Source of the DNA: Datisca glomerata
Taxonomy: Eukaryota; Streptophyta; Magnoliopsida; Cucurbitales; Datiscaceae
DNA length: 64,000 bases
Direction of reading: 5' to 3'
Assembly (NCBI GenBank): GCA_003255025.1
Contig: QANY01012000.1
Location: 806,001 to 870,000, forward strand
This document shows, in pieces, positions 24,905 to 36,284 of this stretch. Every line of letters begins with the position of its first letter. The first letter of the stretch is position 1. Position numbers and translations under genes: made by a program. The notes beneath the pieces are model-generated. The model was not told the DNA's origin and did not search any database. It worked only from the letters and a program-made list of their open reading frames with translations.

Positions 24905-26435
24905 ACAAAATTAACTTGACACTAGTGTGATGCTATTCTAACGAAATGGTTAACAAAATAATATTTTTCACGTAGTTCAGTCAACTTGTATGTCTCCATA
25001 GTTATCTCATTGATTATCATAATTATCATACACCAAAATATGACATAACCACTTATTCGAATCTTATTACAAACAAATCTAAACTCAACACGCCAAAGTC
25101 ACACATTGAAAATCATAACAAGATTAGACAAAAATATGGATGTCAAAAAATACCAACGAGTTTGAGTACCCGTGAGTATTTAACATAATGGTTGAGTTTG
25201 TGATTTATAAGTTAATTGGGTGGGTAAAATTTAAACCATTATATATGAGTAGGATATGCGTGATACCCATTACCCATTAATACCAGTGATTCTCCAAAAT
25301 AGGCTCAACTTTTCGAAAATCTTTGATCATTCTTATATGTTGGTGCATGGTTTCTCTTATAAAACAAATTGACTGGATCATATAAGAGTAAATCTATCCA
25401 AGTGAGGCTCAGCATTGAAGGGTTCCTAATAAAGGTTTACTAAAAATTATAAATTATAGATTTGTCAACAATTATTTTAATAATTAAAATTAGTTATTTT
25501 GTATTATAAAATGAGTATTTTTTAATAATTTAAATAATTGTCGACAAATCTGCAGAAAAGGAAAATATTTATTGGAAAGATATCTAATACAAGGGAGAAA
25601 AAGGAAGAGAGAACAAAGCTAGAAATAACGAAAAAAGAAATGAATTTGGAGAGCGAGTGTAATTTTAAATTTCAAATTAATGTTTGATGTGATCGTGGTT
25701 TCTATTGAGGAACAAAAAGGTTCTCCATAATCTGTGGAGAGCGAGAAATGTGGATGAGAAAAATAGAAGGGTTGTTCTTCGAATAAAAAACGAAATAAAG
25801 AATGGTCATTTGGTAAAAAAAACAAGAAGAGAGAACAAATGGATGGGTGCCCACGTTTCAATGACTATTACACACACTCACCCATATAACTTATCATGGT
25901 TATAGCTAGGTTGTATATGTGTTGTAAAAATTTAACATGAGTATCTAATAGGTAAATTCATACTCAATTCAAACTCATCAACTGACATCTCTAGACAAAA
26001 GTCATATGATAGGGTATCTCCTCCTAAGATAGAGTCATCTTCTCTCATCTTATGGTTTGACTCTATCTCTTAAGACATAAATATCTACATCACGAGATAC
26101 TCTTTTTAGAACAGAGCCATATTTCACTATCTGTCGAAATAGAGTTACGTTTACTCATTTGAAGGCTATCATCTATCTCTTAAAGCATAACTTTTTTACA
26201 ACATGATGCTTCCTTTAGGACAGAATCATCACTTCCCATCTGTTGAAGAAGAGTCATCAAACCATAACAAAAACTCTTATTTATAGGAACTCTAAAAAAC
26301 TCTAACCTTCCTCTTCAAAATATAAATATCATTCAAAACCTATTATCACCACAATATATTTTATTAGAACATCTTCATAAAACAAGAAACAAATCTCTAA
26401 TAAAATTGAGTCATATTTTCTAACAATTTTGTATC
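24905..26435. repeat. Decayed LTR-like unit, copy 1, interrupted by a hAT-like element
   Basis: Its beginning (CACGTAGTTCAGTCAAC, AATCTAAACTCAACAC) and end (CTTCATAAAACAAGAAACAA, CATATTTTCTAA) recur in order at 26845-27095, where most of the middle is missing. Content such as CACGTAGTTCAG resembles transcribed parts of plant copia LTRs. The element family is not identified. Confidence 0.5.
25135..25993. mobile_element. Non-autonomous hAT-like element with 8-bp duplication
   Basis: Ends TATGGATGTCA on the left and TGACATCTCTA on the right, which are imperfect inverted repeats of the TAGGGATGTCA type. More inverted similarity lies inside (GAGTTTGA / TCAAACTC). GACAAAAA before and GACAAAAG after match at 7 of 8 bases, the target length of hAT elements. 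An internal 31-bp hairpin (25458-25487 and 25521-25551, AGATTTGTC ... GACAAATCT) is present. No transposase is encoded. Confidence 0.7.
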
Positions 26436-26844
26436 TTAACTTAAGTTCCACTACACTCCAAACAATCATCGTTCGCTAACTCTACCTTGAAGAAAAACAT
26501 CTTATCACGAATAAAAAATCTTTAACATATCTTAACACTTTGAAACATGTCTTCTCATCACTTACCATCACATCCATGAACCATAAAGCCAATTTAGCCT
26601 CACAAAATAATCTCTTAATAAATCAAATCCTTAACCACATACCACACTCTAATGTTACTTCACAATCTAAACATCATCTCCATTTTAAGTGAAAAAAATC
26701 AACCCCAAAAAAACTATTGCAATGATCCTCACAGCAAACCTTTACTTTTATGCCAACATCACAGTCAAATGTTGAACAACTAGAGAAGAAATCATTAACT
26801 CATATACAACTTATTTGTCATAGAAGTGTCAATAAAGTAAAAAA

Positions 26845-27095
26845 AAAATATTAACACAGTTCAACCAACTTTACGTGACTTCACGATTATTTCATTATCA
26901 TCATTATTATATGTCATAACATGACATCACCACCTAACTCAAATCTAAACTCAACACATAAACTCTAACTTTCGTATTCAAAATGAGAATCTCATTAAAA
27001 ACACATTTCAACCATAATCTTTTCCTCAAACAACTTCATAAAACAAGAAACAAATCTCTAAGAAATTTGAGGCATATTTTCTAAAAGATGCTTAG
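26845..27095. repeat. Decayed LTR-like unit, copy 2 (internally deleted)
   Basis: Shares ordered blocks with 24905-26435, including CTTCATAAAACAAGAAACAA and AATCTAAACTCAACAC, so the two are probably the LTRs of one lost element or a partial duplication. No retroviral coding remnant was recognised between them. Confidence 0.45.
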
Positions 27096-28299
27096 CCATT
27101 TGCACACCAAGGATCAAGTCATATATGATTAATTTTATGACAGACTTAAATGCTATAGAGAAGTAGAGAGCAATTACCTAATATAAATTAGGCTCTCATA
27201 TTTATAGAGGATTAAAGGAGTTAAAATGTACATGCCACTTCTCATTTAAGATTCACCTGTGATTCTACTGATGATGACAATCTCACACGAAAAGGGTTGT
27301 CTCTAAAGCCTAGGGACTTACTTAGGGTTTAGGACTCTTAGTATCCTTGATATATGATGACTCTATCTCATTGATAATCCACATCATTTAGCCTAAGCTC
27401 TGAGGTATGAGTTGAAAAGTCAAGCATGTTCTACTCCTTAAAATCTATGTATTAAGGAAAGTGGTGCCATGGCCTAATAATTACATAAAAGGGCATAAAC
27501 AGACGATGTATGATAATATTATAACACACTTTCTAGACCCACAACACAACACATGAACTAAACAACATATCAATCCATCAGAACTAAGCGGCGTAAATAA
27601 AAATCTAACCAAACACTAATACCAAGCTGAAAAGCCCATCTCGTACTACTCCTTAAAACCTACGTGTTAAAAATATGAGTATTGAAACTTTATAATTAAC
27701 CTATAAGAGGCATATCTAGATGATATATGACAATATTTCAACGGTATTTATTTTCATCTAGCATGGAGTCGATATAATGATGTCATGCGGGTCTTGACGA
27801 TCCACTGATGGATGACATAGTCATGTGATATTCGACCTTCCTAGAGTTTGATTAATTTGAGGTCTGACACATTAAGGTTTCAATGGACTAGATTTAGACT
27901 AGGCCCAAAAGCATTTTGCCTCTCTACAAGCACATAAATCGCAGTAAGTAGTAACTTTTACTCCGCTAAGTCAAGTTCTGTAAATTGTTGGAAATTTGTC
28001 ATTTTTACTTTTTTTTTGTTAATTAATTTGTTTTGCTTGAACCAATATATGCTTATACCACTAATTAATTTTCCCACATTTAAAGTATTGGGGTTTAAAC
28101 ATTTTAGTTATTTAAGTTTAGTTCATATTTTTATTAACATTATTTAATCTAGCTTATGATTTTACAATTTGAATTTACCATCTCTAATTAAGGTAGTTAT
28201 CTTCCTATTTTTATGGTAATTATCCCCACTTTTTATTTTTCATACATGTAAATTGAAAGACCGTTTCTCTAGTGTTAGTTTTTTTAGTTTTATTTTAGT
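27096..28299. other. Intergenic DNA with a local duplication
   Basis: About 27400-27530 and 27620-27750 share ordered blocks (GAAAAGTC/GAAAAGCC, TACTCCTTAAAA, AGACGATGTATGATAATATT / AGATGATATATGACAATATT). No coding sequence recognised. Confidence 0.5.
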
Positions 28300-28379
28300 T
28301 ATAATTTTTATTAATATATTCAAGGTAGTTTCATTTCTGTATAATTTTTATTAATATATTCAAGGTAGTTTCATTTCTT
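28300..28379 (+). repeat. 40-bp tandem duplication
   Basis: Two adjacent copies (28300-28339, 28340-28379) of a unit beginning TATAATTTTTATTAATATAT and containing CAAGGTAGTTTCATTTCT, practically identical and therefore recent. Confidence 0.95.
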
Positions 28380-29589
28380 ACTTTCAAAAAATTCTCCCTA
28401 TATATATACGTTAATTGATATTTATATTAAGAACATGTCATGGTAATATGCAATGACTTAATATGTGAATTGAATATTTACGACATTCAACAAAATATAA
28501 TCAATATAAAAATTCTCATTGACTTATATATATATTATTAATTCATGAAGATATTATACTCATGTTTATACATAATTACACAGGATATAAAAGTTACGTA
28601 CTTAAAAATACAATCATTGTAAATACTCATTTACAATGATATTAAACCAAATTAAATACCTATATGTGATTAATTACTTACATATAAATATAAATGAGTG
28701 AGTGTTTTTTGATAGAGAGAGAGTATTTGAATTTAAATTACTAGCTAATAATTACTTATAATATTTAAATTAGAACTCCCTATTTTCAAGCTATTAAGTC
28801 AATGTAAAGGGGTATTTAGGATACATTAAATGTTAACATTCTGGTTTCTTAACAAAATTGACAAAATTCTAACCTTTTAAAATTCATGATAAAATTTTAA
28901 TTAGAGTTTATTATATTGTCTACTCGTCTAATTTTTTCCTACATGTACTAGTTTAACAACGATGCAGCAGGGAACTTCCTTAATATTGCAGATCCCAGAT
29001 TTCAAAATGAAGTGAGGCTACTCGTAACTAGTCGTCTTATGAGGTTGAGATATAGTATATAACCTTCTTGGACACTCAAATTTGTTCATACACTCTTTTC
29101 TATGATGTCAGTCTTGTGAAAGAACATGTTGCTTTGAAATTGCTCATTAGGTCATGTGTTCAAACTGTTAAAAGCAAAAAAGTAACTGTTTAAATTTAAA
29201 GTTGATTTTTGGGAACTTCACTTCTGAAAGTTTTTCTTTTCCAAAGATTGTCTAGGTACTCTTTGTAAGCAATTAAGTCTTATATCTAAAGGTTTCTGTG
29301 TGTGCCTAAAAAAGCCATCCTCCGCTTCTAAGATTGTGTGTAAAAAAATAAAATTGGAAGTCCAATAGTATGAGTATCTCCTATAAGTTCTTCTTCCAAT
29401 AGTTGGTTGTCGATCTTGGCACAAATCAATATATTTTTACAGACTCAGGAAATAGGGCTAGCAGAGGGGTATTAAATAACACTTCCATAGGTATTAATCT
29501 GCCGAGCGATTAATTCCCTAATAGGTTGTGGCAAAACAACCCAAGATTCAAAGAAAATGTTACTTCTCCAGTTTTTAAATCGGGCCAGA
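28380..29589. other. Intergenic DNA
   Basis: No gene could be supported. A 68-residue minus-strand frame (29218-29424) has non-repetitive composition but matches nothing I recognise. Confidence 0.5.
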
Positions 29590-30021
29590 TGCAAAAATGA
29601 TCCTAAAAAATACTAGTAATGTTAATAAATAGACAAGTTTTTTAAAAAAATCATAAAAAATGACCCCAAGTGTAAAAATATCAAAAATAGCTCTGGCATA
29701 TTTTTTGAGAAAAACATACTTTCACGCATAAGAAAACTTTTCGCCCACGCTCACTACTTGCACTAAATTTTAATAGTTTATATAATATGCACAATATATA
29801 TTATATATACTTGTGTGATTTTCATAATAAATTTTATATACAATACATATTATATAAATTTTTTAGACAAAAAATTAATTTTCGCTGTGCGCGTGTGGAG
29901 AACGCTTTTTGGTGGTGAATTTTCATTTTTTTTAGAATTATGACGGCTGTTTTTGAGAATATTTTGTTTGGGCCATTTTTATGTTTTTGTTAAAAAATGA
30001 TCTATTCTTGATGTTGACCCT
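29590..30021. repeat. Dispersed palindromic family, copy 3
   Basis: Same parts as copy 1: ACTAGTAATGTTAATAAATA arm, GC-rich step (TTCGCCCACGCTCAC), palindromic core, mirrored step (GTGCGCGTGTGG) and closing arm. Its right end faces copy 4 in inverted orientation. Confidence 0.7.
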
Positions 30022-30030
30022 AAAAAATAT

Positions 30031-30335
30031 AGGGTGATCATCAAGAATATGTCATTTTTAATAATAAAAAATGGCCAAGGATGAATGAAAAATAAAAATT
30101 AAATAACCGAATTCGAAGAAAAAAAATCCCCATGCCAAAAACAGTTCCCACGCGCGCCAGCGAAGTTTTGAATTTTTGGCTGTAACGTTTATATAATATA
30201 TATGTATATATAAAATATATTATAAAAATCAAACGAGTTTATATAATATATACTATATAAATTATATAAACTACTTAAATTTGGAGTATTTGTGCGCGTG
30301 GCGCGAAAAAAAATTCGCCTAGATGACATCATTAT
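30031..30335. repeat. Dispersed palindromic family, copy 4
   Basis: Begins with the reverse complement of the end of copy 3 (29971-30021 against 30031-30076, e.g. GGCCATTTTT / AAAAATGGCC). It continues through a GC-rich step (CCCACGCGCGCCAGCG), the AT core and a closing GTGCGCGTGGCGCG. Confidence 0.7.
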
Positions 30336-30934
30336 AAAATTTATGAGCAAAATGACCCATCAATTTTATAGTATAAAAGTAGCTCTTTTAATTAGGAGGT
30401 TTAAGTTATTTATGAACTTATTATTTTACCCTTTCACTTTTGTAACCACCAAGAATAATTTTCTATCACTTTTATTTTTTTCTTATGTTTGTTTATGATA
30501 TTTTCCCATTTCTCTTAAATAATTTCTTTTTAAACACATTATACCCAAAAACTCTAACTTTCATTTTCTTTGAGAGTCTCTCTCTCACGTGTGCATGAAA
30601 TCTCCATCTTTGTTTCATTTTTTTGTGAAAAAAGCAAAAAAAGAATGTGAGATCCCCACGCTCTTGCTAGTTCAATTGCATTGATCTCATCAATATGTAA
30701 ACATATAGTTCACTTATTGTTAATAAGTTTTTTACTTACTATTATGCTACATTGTAGTGTATTGTATTTTTAATTATTCTCCCATCTTTGTTGGACATTG
30801 TCCAAAAGATTGACATCATTTTCAGTTTTACAGTCAATCTTCTTTGTGGATGAGCATAAAAAATAAATTGGAACGACCCCTGCTAAGTAAACTTTGTTAA
30901 CAATAAGTAAACAAAACGATGTATGTCAATTACT
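30336..30934. other. Intergenic DNA
   Basis: No coding sequence supported. Contains a pyrimidine-rich patch near 30570 (GAGAGTCTCTCTCTCACG) with no gene behind it. Confidence 0.5.
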
Positions 30935-31660
30935 GTAGCTCGCCAGACGGGATCAAAGGTCTAGCTAGAGCATGCACACCTGGCTAGACATCAAAGTAAA
31001 AAGTATTGTCTACCGAGCACTCTAGTTCGCCAGATGGGATCAAGAGTTTAGCTAGAGCAGACACGCATGACTAGACATCAAGGAAAAAAATGACGTCTAC
31101 CGAGCACCCTAACTCGATAGACGTGATCAAGGGTCTAGTCAGAGCAGACACGCCTAGCTAGACATCAAGGTAAAAATGATGTCTATCGAGCACCCTAGCT
31201 TGACAAACGGGATCAAAGGTCTAGCCAGAGCATGCACGCTTGGCTAGAGATCAAGGTAAAAAGTGATTATTATTGAGTAGTCTAACTCGCCAGACACAAT
31301 CATAGGTCTGGCCAGAGCAGACATGCCTAACTAGACATTTAGGTAATAAGAGATGTCTGCCGAACACTCTAGTTCACCATACGAGATTATGGGATTTAGC
31401 CAGAGCAGTCACGGCTGGCTATATGCCAAATGTAAGAGATGTTTGACGAGCACTCTAACTTACCAGACGAGAATGATGCCCTACTCATATCAGGAATGCC
31501 TGGTTAAAATTAAGAGAAAGAAATATCTGCAAGCACTTTAGCTCGTCGGAAAAAATAATGGTTTATCCAGAGTAGGAATGCCTGGATAGGCGCCAAAGGA
31601 GAGGTCCTCTAATTGAGTGCCCAAGAAAAAGAATTGGGCATGCATTCTAACTCGCTAGAC
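30935..31660 (+). repeat. Tandem array 1, ~87-bp unit, about eight copies
   Basis: The word CTCGCCAGACGGGATCAA and variants recurs at 30941, 31028, 31115, 31201, 31288, 31375, 31461 and 31544, giving periods of 87, 87, 86, 87, 87, 86 and 83. Each unit also has a TAGCTAGAGCAGACACGC-like and a CTAGACATCAAGG-like segment. Copies diverge toward the right end. Confidence 0.9.
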
Positions 31661-32639
31661 TAAGAAAAGAACCAGCTAAGAGAAATGATGCTTATATATG
31701 TCAAAAGGTAAACTCCCAATTTAAGGCAGGTCCACCCGACCAGACCTCCTGAATGAGATCACACTTGAAAACTTCGTGAAGATTATGACAGTCTGTATGA
31801 CCCAACCTTCCTTAAAGGAGGAAGCCCTCCAACAGAAGAGGCCCCAGAAGGGGAGTGATCACTACTCTCCCAAGGAAGAAAGAAGAAATTGGGGCAAGAA
31901 TGAAAGTTTTGATTATTTAAGGAATGTGAGGATTAAGAAAATGAGAAGGAAAACCATATATTTATAGGCCTAGAAGAAGAAAACTGCTCATTTAAGGGGA
32001 ACTAAAGAGGGCCATGTTGGCAACGACCGATACAATTCTACGCCTAATGAAAGACTATTTCACAGATCTATAAGAAGAGTTTCGAAAGACCAAACGTCAC
32101 TCAAATGACTACAAGAATGAAGTGATGTATCGAGCAGTTAGGCTTCGTGGTTAGTGACCCTCACCCTCCTTTGTGCGCATCCACACACCATCATGACTCA
32201 CACTCCCAAGAGGCTAATGCCCTTAAATCACAATAAATGTGTAACGACGCACACACGATGGACGAGTCACAACCAAAGGCGGTTAGGTAATTAATCTAAT
32301 TTAGTACAGGCCCCCCAACCGGACAAACTTTAAGCACAAATGTGAAGTGCCTGGGACTAGCAAAGTCCTTAGCTTTCTGCCACTCCAAGGTAGGTCGGAC
32401 GAGGAGATCGGATAAAGAAGTCTTTAGACCCGGGAGAATGAACCCACCCAAGTGCTCGAATAGGGGCAATTATGATGGGTGTTTTCCCGAGCACCAATGA
32501 TAACACAACACGTATCAGACCATAGTATAGAGCCAATGACGAGGGAAATTGTAATAAGAGAAAAACTGACCTAAGCTGGTAAGCACCAATGGAGCTCGGG
32601 TTGCACAACCCTGAGCATATGTGAGACAAAATAAATGGA
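31661..32639. other. Element interior/LTR-like sequence, unassigned
   Basis: G+C-richer sequence belonging to the gypsy element by composition. No domain recognised in any frame. Short open frames on both strands are chance products of the composition. Confidence 0.4.
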
Positions 32640-33160
32640 ATCTGGGAAGAAAGCTCGGTTAACCTCAAGTACCAAGGTCATCATTACCCGTCGAAAGTAA
32701 CATTCTAGATTCCACCTTCCTATATGCCCGAGCATCCAACAGGTCTAATCGTCATGGCAAGGTGTTAGATCAACCTCCAATATGTCACCTCGAAAGCACT
32801 TCAACAGTTTAATGTCCATCACTTTATGTCAAAGGTGGCTTACCTCCTGTCCAACCGAAGGTAGGCATCGTATCCCGAGAAGCTTCCCCAACATAAATCC
32901 TCCATAAAACTTTAGGTACAAATACCCCCATCTATGATAGAAAATGTATGTGATTTTCGCCTTTAAGGAAAAATCTACCAAAATTACTCCAAGATACTGA
33001 CTTAGGCAGCGGAGTCCCTTAGGTGAGGAAACCACCCCCAATTCCCGCACCTTTTAGATTCTTTGTTTGTATTTTATAGGCATTGAGGTCATGAGGAGCT
33101 CCTTCCAGACGAGAGATTACATACAACATCACTGTTGAGATTTTCAACATCAACAAATAC
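32640..33160 (+). repeat. Gypsy LTR segment, copy 1
   Basis: Shares ordered blocks with 33460-34148: CTACCAAAATTACTCCAAGA / CTACCAAAATTTCTCCAGGA, GACTTAGGCAGCGGAG / AACTTAGGCATCGGAG, GAGGAAACCACCCCC, and CACTGTTGAGATTTT / CACCGTTGAGATTTT. The ACTTAGGCATCGGAG block is familiar from Tat-type LTRs. Confidence 0.7.
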
Positions 33161-33179
33161 TATCCGAACATATAGTGTA

Positions 33180-33440
33180 GATGATCACTCTAGCTTGAGT
33201 AAAATGGCTAGCAACATGAAGTCAAAATTTGAAAAGTATTGGGGAAGCTCTGATAAAGAAAATTTGTTATTATATCTTACTGTTGTGCTTGACCTACAAT
33301 ATATATTGGTTTATATTGAATAATTTTTATTATATGTATGGTAATGATGTCTCAAAGGATTTGTCAATGCGGCTTGATGATCTTTTGAGAAGATTATATG
33401 ATGAATGTTATGGGTATTCCCAGACTAGCAATGACATGAC
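33180..33440 (+). pseudogene. hAT transposase fragment captured in the LTR region
   Basis: The frame from 33195 reads MASNMKSKFEKYWGSSDKEN, then LLLYLTVVLDLQYILVYIE, the core of the plant hAT (RICESLEEPER/DAYSLEEPER-type) transposase around the KYW and VLDPRYK-like motifs. A second frame continues the similarity with MRLDDLLRRLYDEC. A frameshift near 33320 separates them, and the BED finger and dimerisation domains are absent. It lies between two LTR segments and is AT-rich like host DNA, so it is either an insertion or a captured piece. Confidence 0.7.
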
Positions 33441-33459
33441 ACCACGTGGAAGGCCACGA

Positions 33460-34148
33460 TAGAAGTCTATGCTCTACTCTCAGAAAAGGGTTTGAAGAAC
33501 TAAGCTCCTAAAAGGGAGGGAACCGACCTAACTAGGTCTGTCTCTAAAGAGCTCGGGTGACGCTGACCAGTGTATGCTAGAAAGGCTCGAGAAGAGGATC
33601 TAACGTAGCGGAAAGCTAGTCATGTGTTAGGCATCACTATTATTTGCCAAAAGTGGCACTACATGTGACATTTTCTCCCTTGGAACAGGCGCCGATCGAC
33701 TTTAGTTGCAATGATGAAGTGTCCAGTCAACCACCAAACGGTCACATTCACCACGTCCGACTTGACTAAAGGTAATCAACATTTAATGCACCCTCTTTTA
33801 TGTCAGCTCAGGAGACAAAGGCATTAAAGGTCGCCCCATGTTCGTCATATCAAGGAGAAACCATCACCTCGCCTGAATCTTATTCAACACGCATGTTCCT
33901 CCAAAGCTTCAGGCATAGATTCCTCCTCTACAAACGATATAAGGTAAGGAATTATCTCCTAAGAGAAACTCTACCAAAATTTCTCCAGGATACTAACTTA
34001 GGCATCGGAGGCTCTTCGACGAGGAAACCACCCCCGATTCTCTTCGCCTTAGAGTTCTTTGTCTTTAGTTGTTGAGGTTCCCGCTTGAGGGGACCCCTAT
34101 GTGGAAAGGTAATTGCATGCCATCTCACCGTTGAGATTTTTTATAACA
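33460..34148 (+). repeat. Gypsy LTR segment, copy 2 (5' LTR next to the primer site)
   Basis: Ends in TTATAACA, then a four-base spacer (ATAG) and the primer site. Homologous to 32640-33160 in its right half. No start TG was pinned down. Confidence 0.65.
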
Positions 34149-34152
34149 ATAG

Positions 34153-34170
34153 TTGGCGTTGTCTATGGGG
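34153..34170 (+). other. Primer binding site of the gypsy element
   Basis: TTGGCGTTGTCTATGGGG, a variant of the TTGGCGCCGTC-type site used by many plant Ty3/gypsy elements, placed just after an LTR end. It sets the element's orientation as plus. Confidence 0.7.
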
Positions 34171-34679
34171 ATGACATTTAGGCCGCCCTTCCCCTCCAAA
34201 CACATGAGGCCGCTTACTTCACAAAGGAAAAAATGAGCCTGGCATCCACGCCTCACTCTGAAAAAGTCTGTGAAGAATTGGGAGTGGAGGGGGAGGACCA
34301 CCTTCCTCCTTACCGAGAGAAGAACCTCCTACCGTCGCTTTGGTCATGCTGCAAAAAAAGAAAGAATCAGAAAGTTCACTCTTTAAAATGATCAGAGAAA
34401 TAAGGAGGGAAATGATGGCCCTCGTCGACGGTGTAGCAGCCTCATGTCAACAAGGCCCTTTCTAGCTACCTACAGACACTACTCCCTAGAAGTAGAAGGA
34501 GTTACCAGCTGGGTTCTCCATGATCAAGGAGCCAAGGAGGATGACCACCTGGGAAAGGGCTAGGTGCCCTTGACATTATAGAGCAGACTAAAGGCGTGGA
34601 TGACTGCTCTATCAAAACTACCAGGGACATGGAAGCAACAAAGCAAACCGGAGAGAGCTCGGAACAACAGACCAAGATA

Positions 34680-36265
34680 CAGAAGCTCCAGCTGTAAATA
34701 GAGGAGCTAAGGGAGCAGAGGGAAATTGTTGGAGCCTCTGTTGAGACCTTCCAAGGGAAAATCAAATTCCTTTTTCGCTGGAAATCCAATTGGTGGAACT
34801 TCCCAATCGCTCACTATGATGGGACCAATGACTTGTTTGCACACCTGGAGATCTTCAAGGTCTGGGTGGACTTGCATCACATCCCAGAACCTTTGATGTG
34901 TAAACTGTTTTTCTTAATGCTCAGTGGACCTTCCCAAAAGTGGGTAGGACAGTTGAAGCCAAACTCCATTCACTTGTTCGCCAAGCTCTCCCGGCTATTT
35001 TCTTGATAGTTTTGGGGAAGAATAAAGAGAAAAAGGCCAACCTCCTACCTGATGATGGTGAAGCAATGTCCTGATGAGTCGCTAAAGGACTACATGAATC
35101 GTTTCAACCTAAAGTCCCTACAGGTTAAGACATGATGGTGGTCACATTGAGAAGTCAGATCACTCATTCCAAGATGAGGTGGTCAATGGCCAAGAATGAC
35201 TATGTACGTAAGTGTGGAGAGACCAAGCAACAGGAACTCCCAGAAGGGAAAGGAACCACTTGAGGAAAAATGTAACCATCCCTCTAGACCCTCCAATTCA
35301 GTGCCCACCTCGTCTGAAATCTACACACACCCTGCCAGTCAACACGACGGGAAGAACACACTGTCTAGTCAGTTTTTATCACCTATACCCCTCTTACAGC
35401 CAGACGGGAGGAACTTTTCAACATTGTCAGCGACAAGGGCCTGTTCAAACTACCCTAGGTGATACAAATAACTGATGGAAAGAAGGATACAACTAAGTGT
35501 TGCAGGTATCACAGGGACTCCAAGTAGAACACAGAGGGATGCTTCGACCTCCATGAGTATACATATGCCATAATTTAGAAGGGGTACTTCAAGGAATCTG
35601 TGGTCGGGTATGGGAATCATAGGGAAAACAGTCTGCCAGGCAAGAAAGAAGGGTGGAGAGGTAGTCTGACCAGAGGGTTGACCGACCCGCAGCCCCATGC
35701 AGGAAATTAAGATGAAATTATTGGCCTAAGCACTCCAGACTCAAACAGGAAGTAGAAATCAGCTACTCAGGAGGCGAGGCACCCAACAGTTGTCAGCGTC
35801 CTCCCACGACCACCCCAAGTTAAGGCAGAGGAAACAGTCATGTTCTCCGAGGATGAGGCGCACCAGATTCATCAATCGCATGCTGTCGCGCTGGTCATTT
35901 CCTCAATGATCATAAATATCAAGGTCTGACGAACCTTGATCGACGACGGGAACTCAAACGACATACTAAACTACTCTACCTTCCTACAGATGAGGTTAGA
36001 TCCCAAGTAACTCCCCCGTACTCTACCCCCTTAGTAGGATTGAGAGGGAACATAATCATTTTTGAAAGTGTGATTGTGCTTCCTGTGACCTTAGGCACAG
36101 CCCCATAACTCACCACTAAGCTAGTCAAATTCACGGTGGTGAGATGTGGTGACGTGTATAACGCCATCCTCGGCAAGCTCGCCATCTACAACTTCAAGGC
36201 GGTGCCCTCTACGTATCACGAGGTGATGAAGTTCCTAATCCCTGGAGGAATGGGATCGGTGAAAG
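34680..36265 (+). pseudogene. Gypsy gag and aspartic protease, broken
   Basis: Gag is readable as HYDGTNDLFAHLEIFKVWVD, FFLMLSGPSQKWVGQLKP, then after a stop CPDESLKDYMNRFN, the standard retrotransposon gag core. Downstream, CCRYHRD and NTEGCFDLHE mark the Tat-type C-terminal gag. The protease follows: LIDDGNSNDILNYSTFLQM (35935-35995), where the expected D-G/S-S-S-A site is altered, then a flap and VYNAILGKLAIYNFKAV. Stops and frameshifts interrupt all parts. In an active element gag packages RNA and the protease matures it. Confidence 0.85.
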
Positions 36266-36284
36266 GGAACCAAAAGAGGTTGAG

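Noticed and set aside
29218..29424. 68-codon minus-strand frame
   Set aside because: Compositionally normal but matches no family I recognise, and nothing around supports a gene.
30935..31660. CRISPR-like periodic array
   Set aside because: The whole ~87-base unit repeats and diverges, with no constant repeat and unique spacers, in plant DNA.
35196..35475. Two overlapping plus-strand frames of 87-88 codons
   Set aside because: Out of frame with the recognisable gag line. They arise from frameshifted gag sequence and carry no motif of their own.
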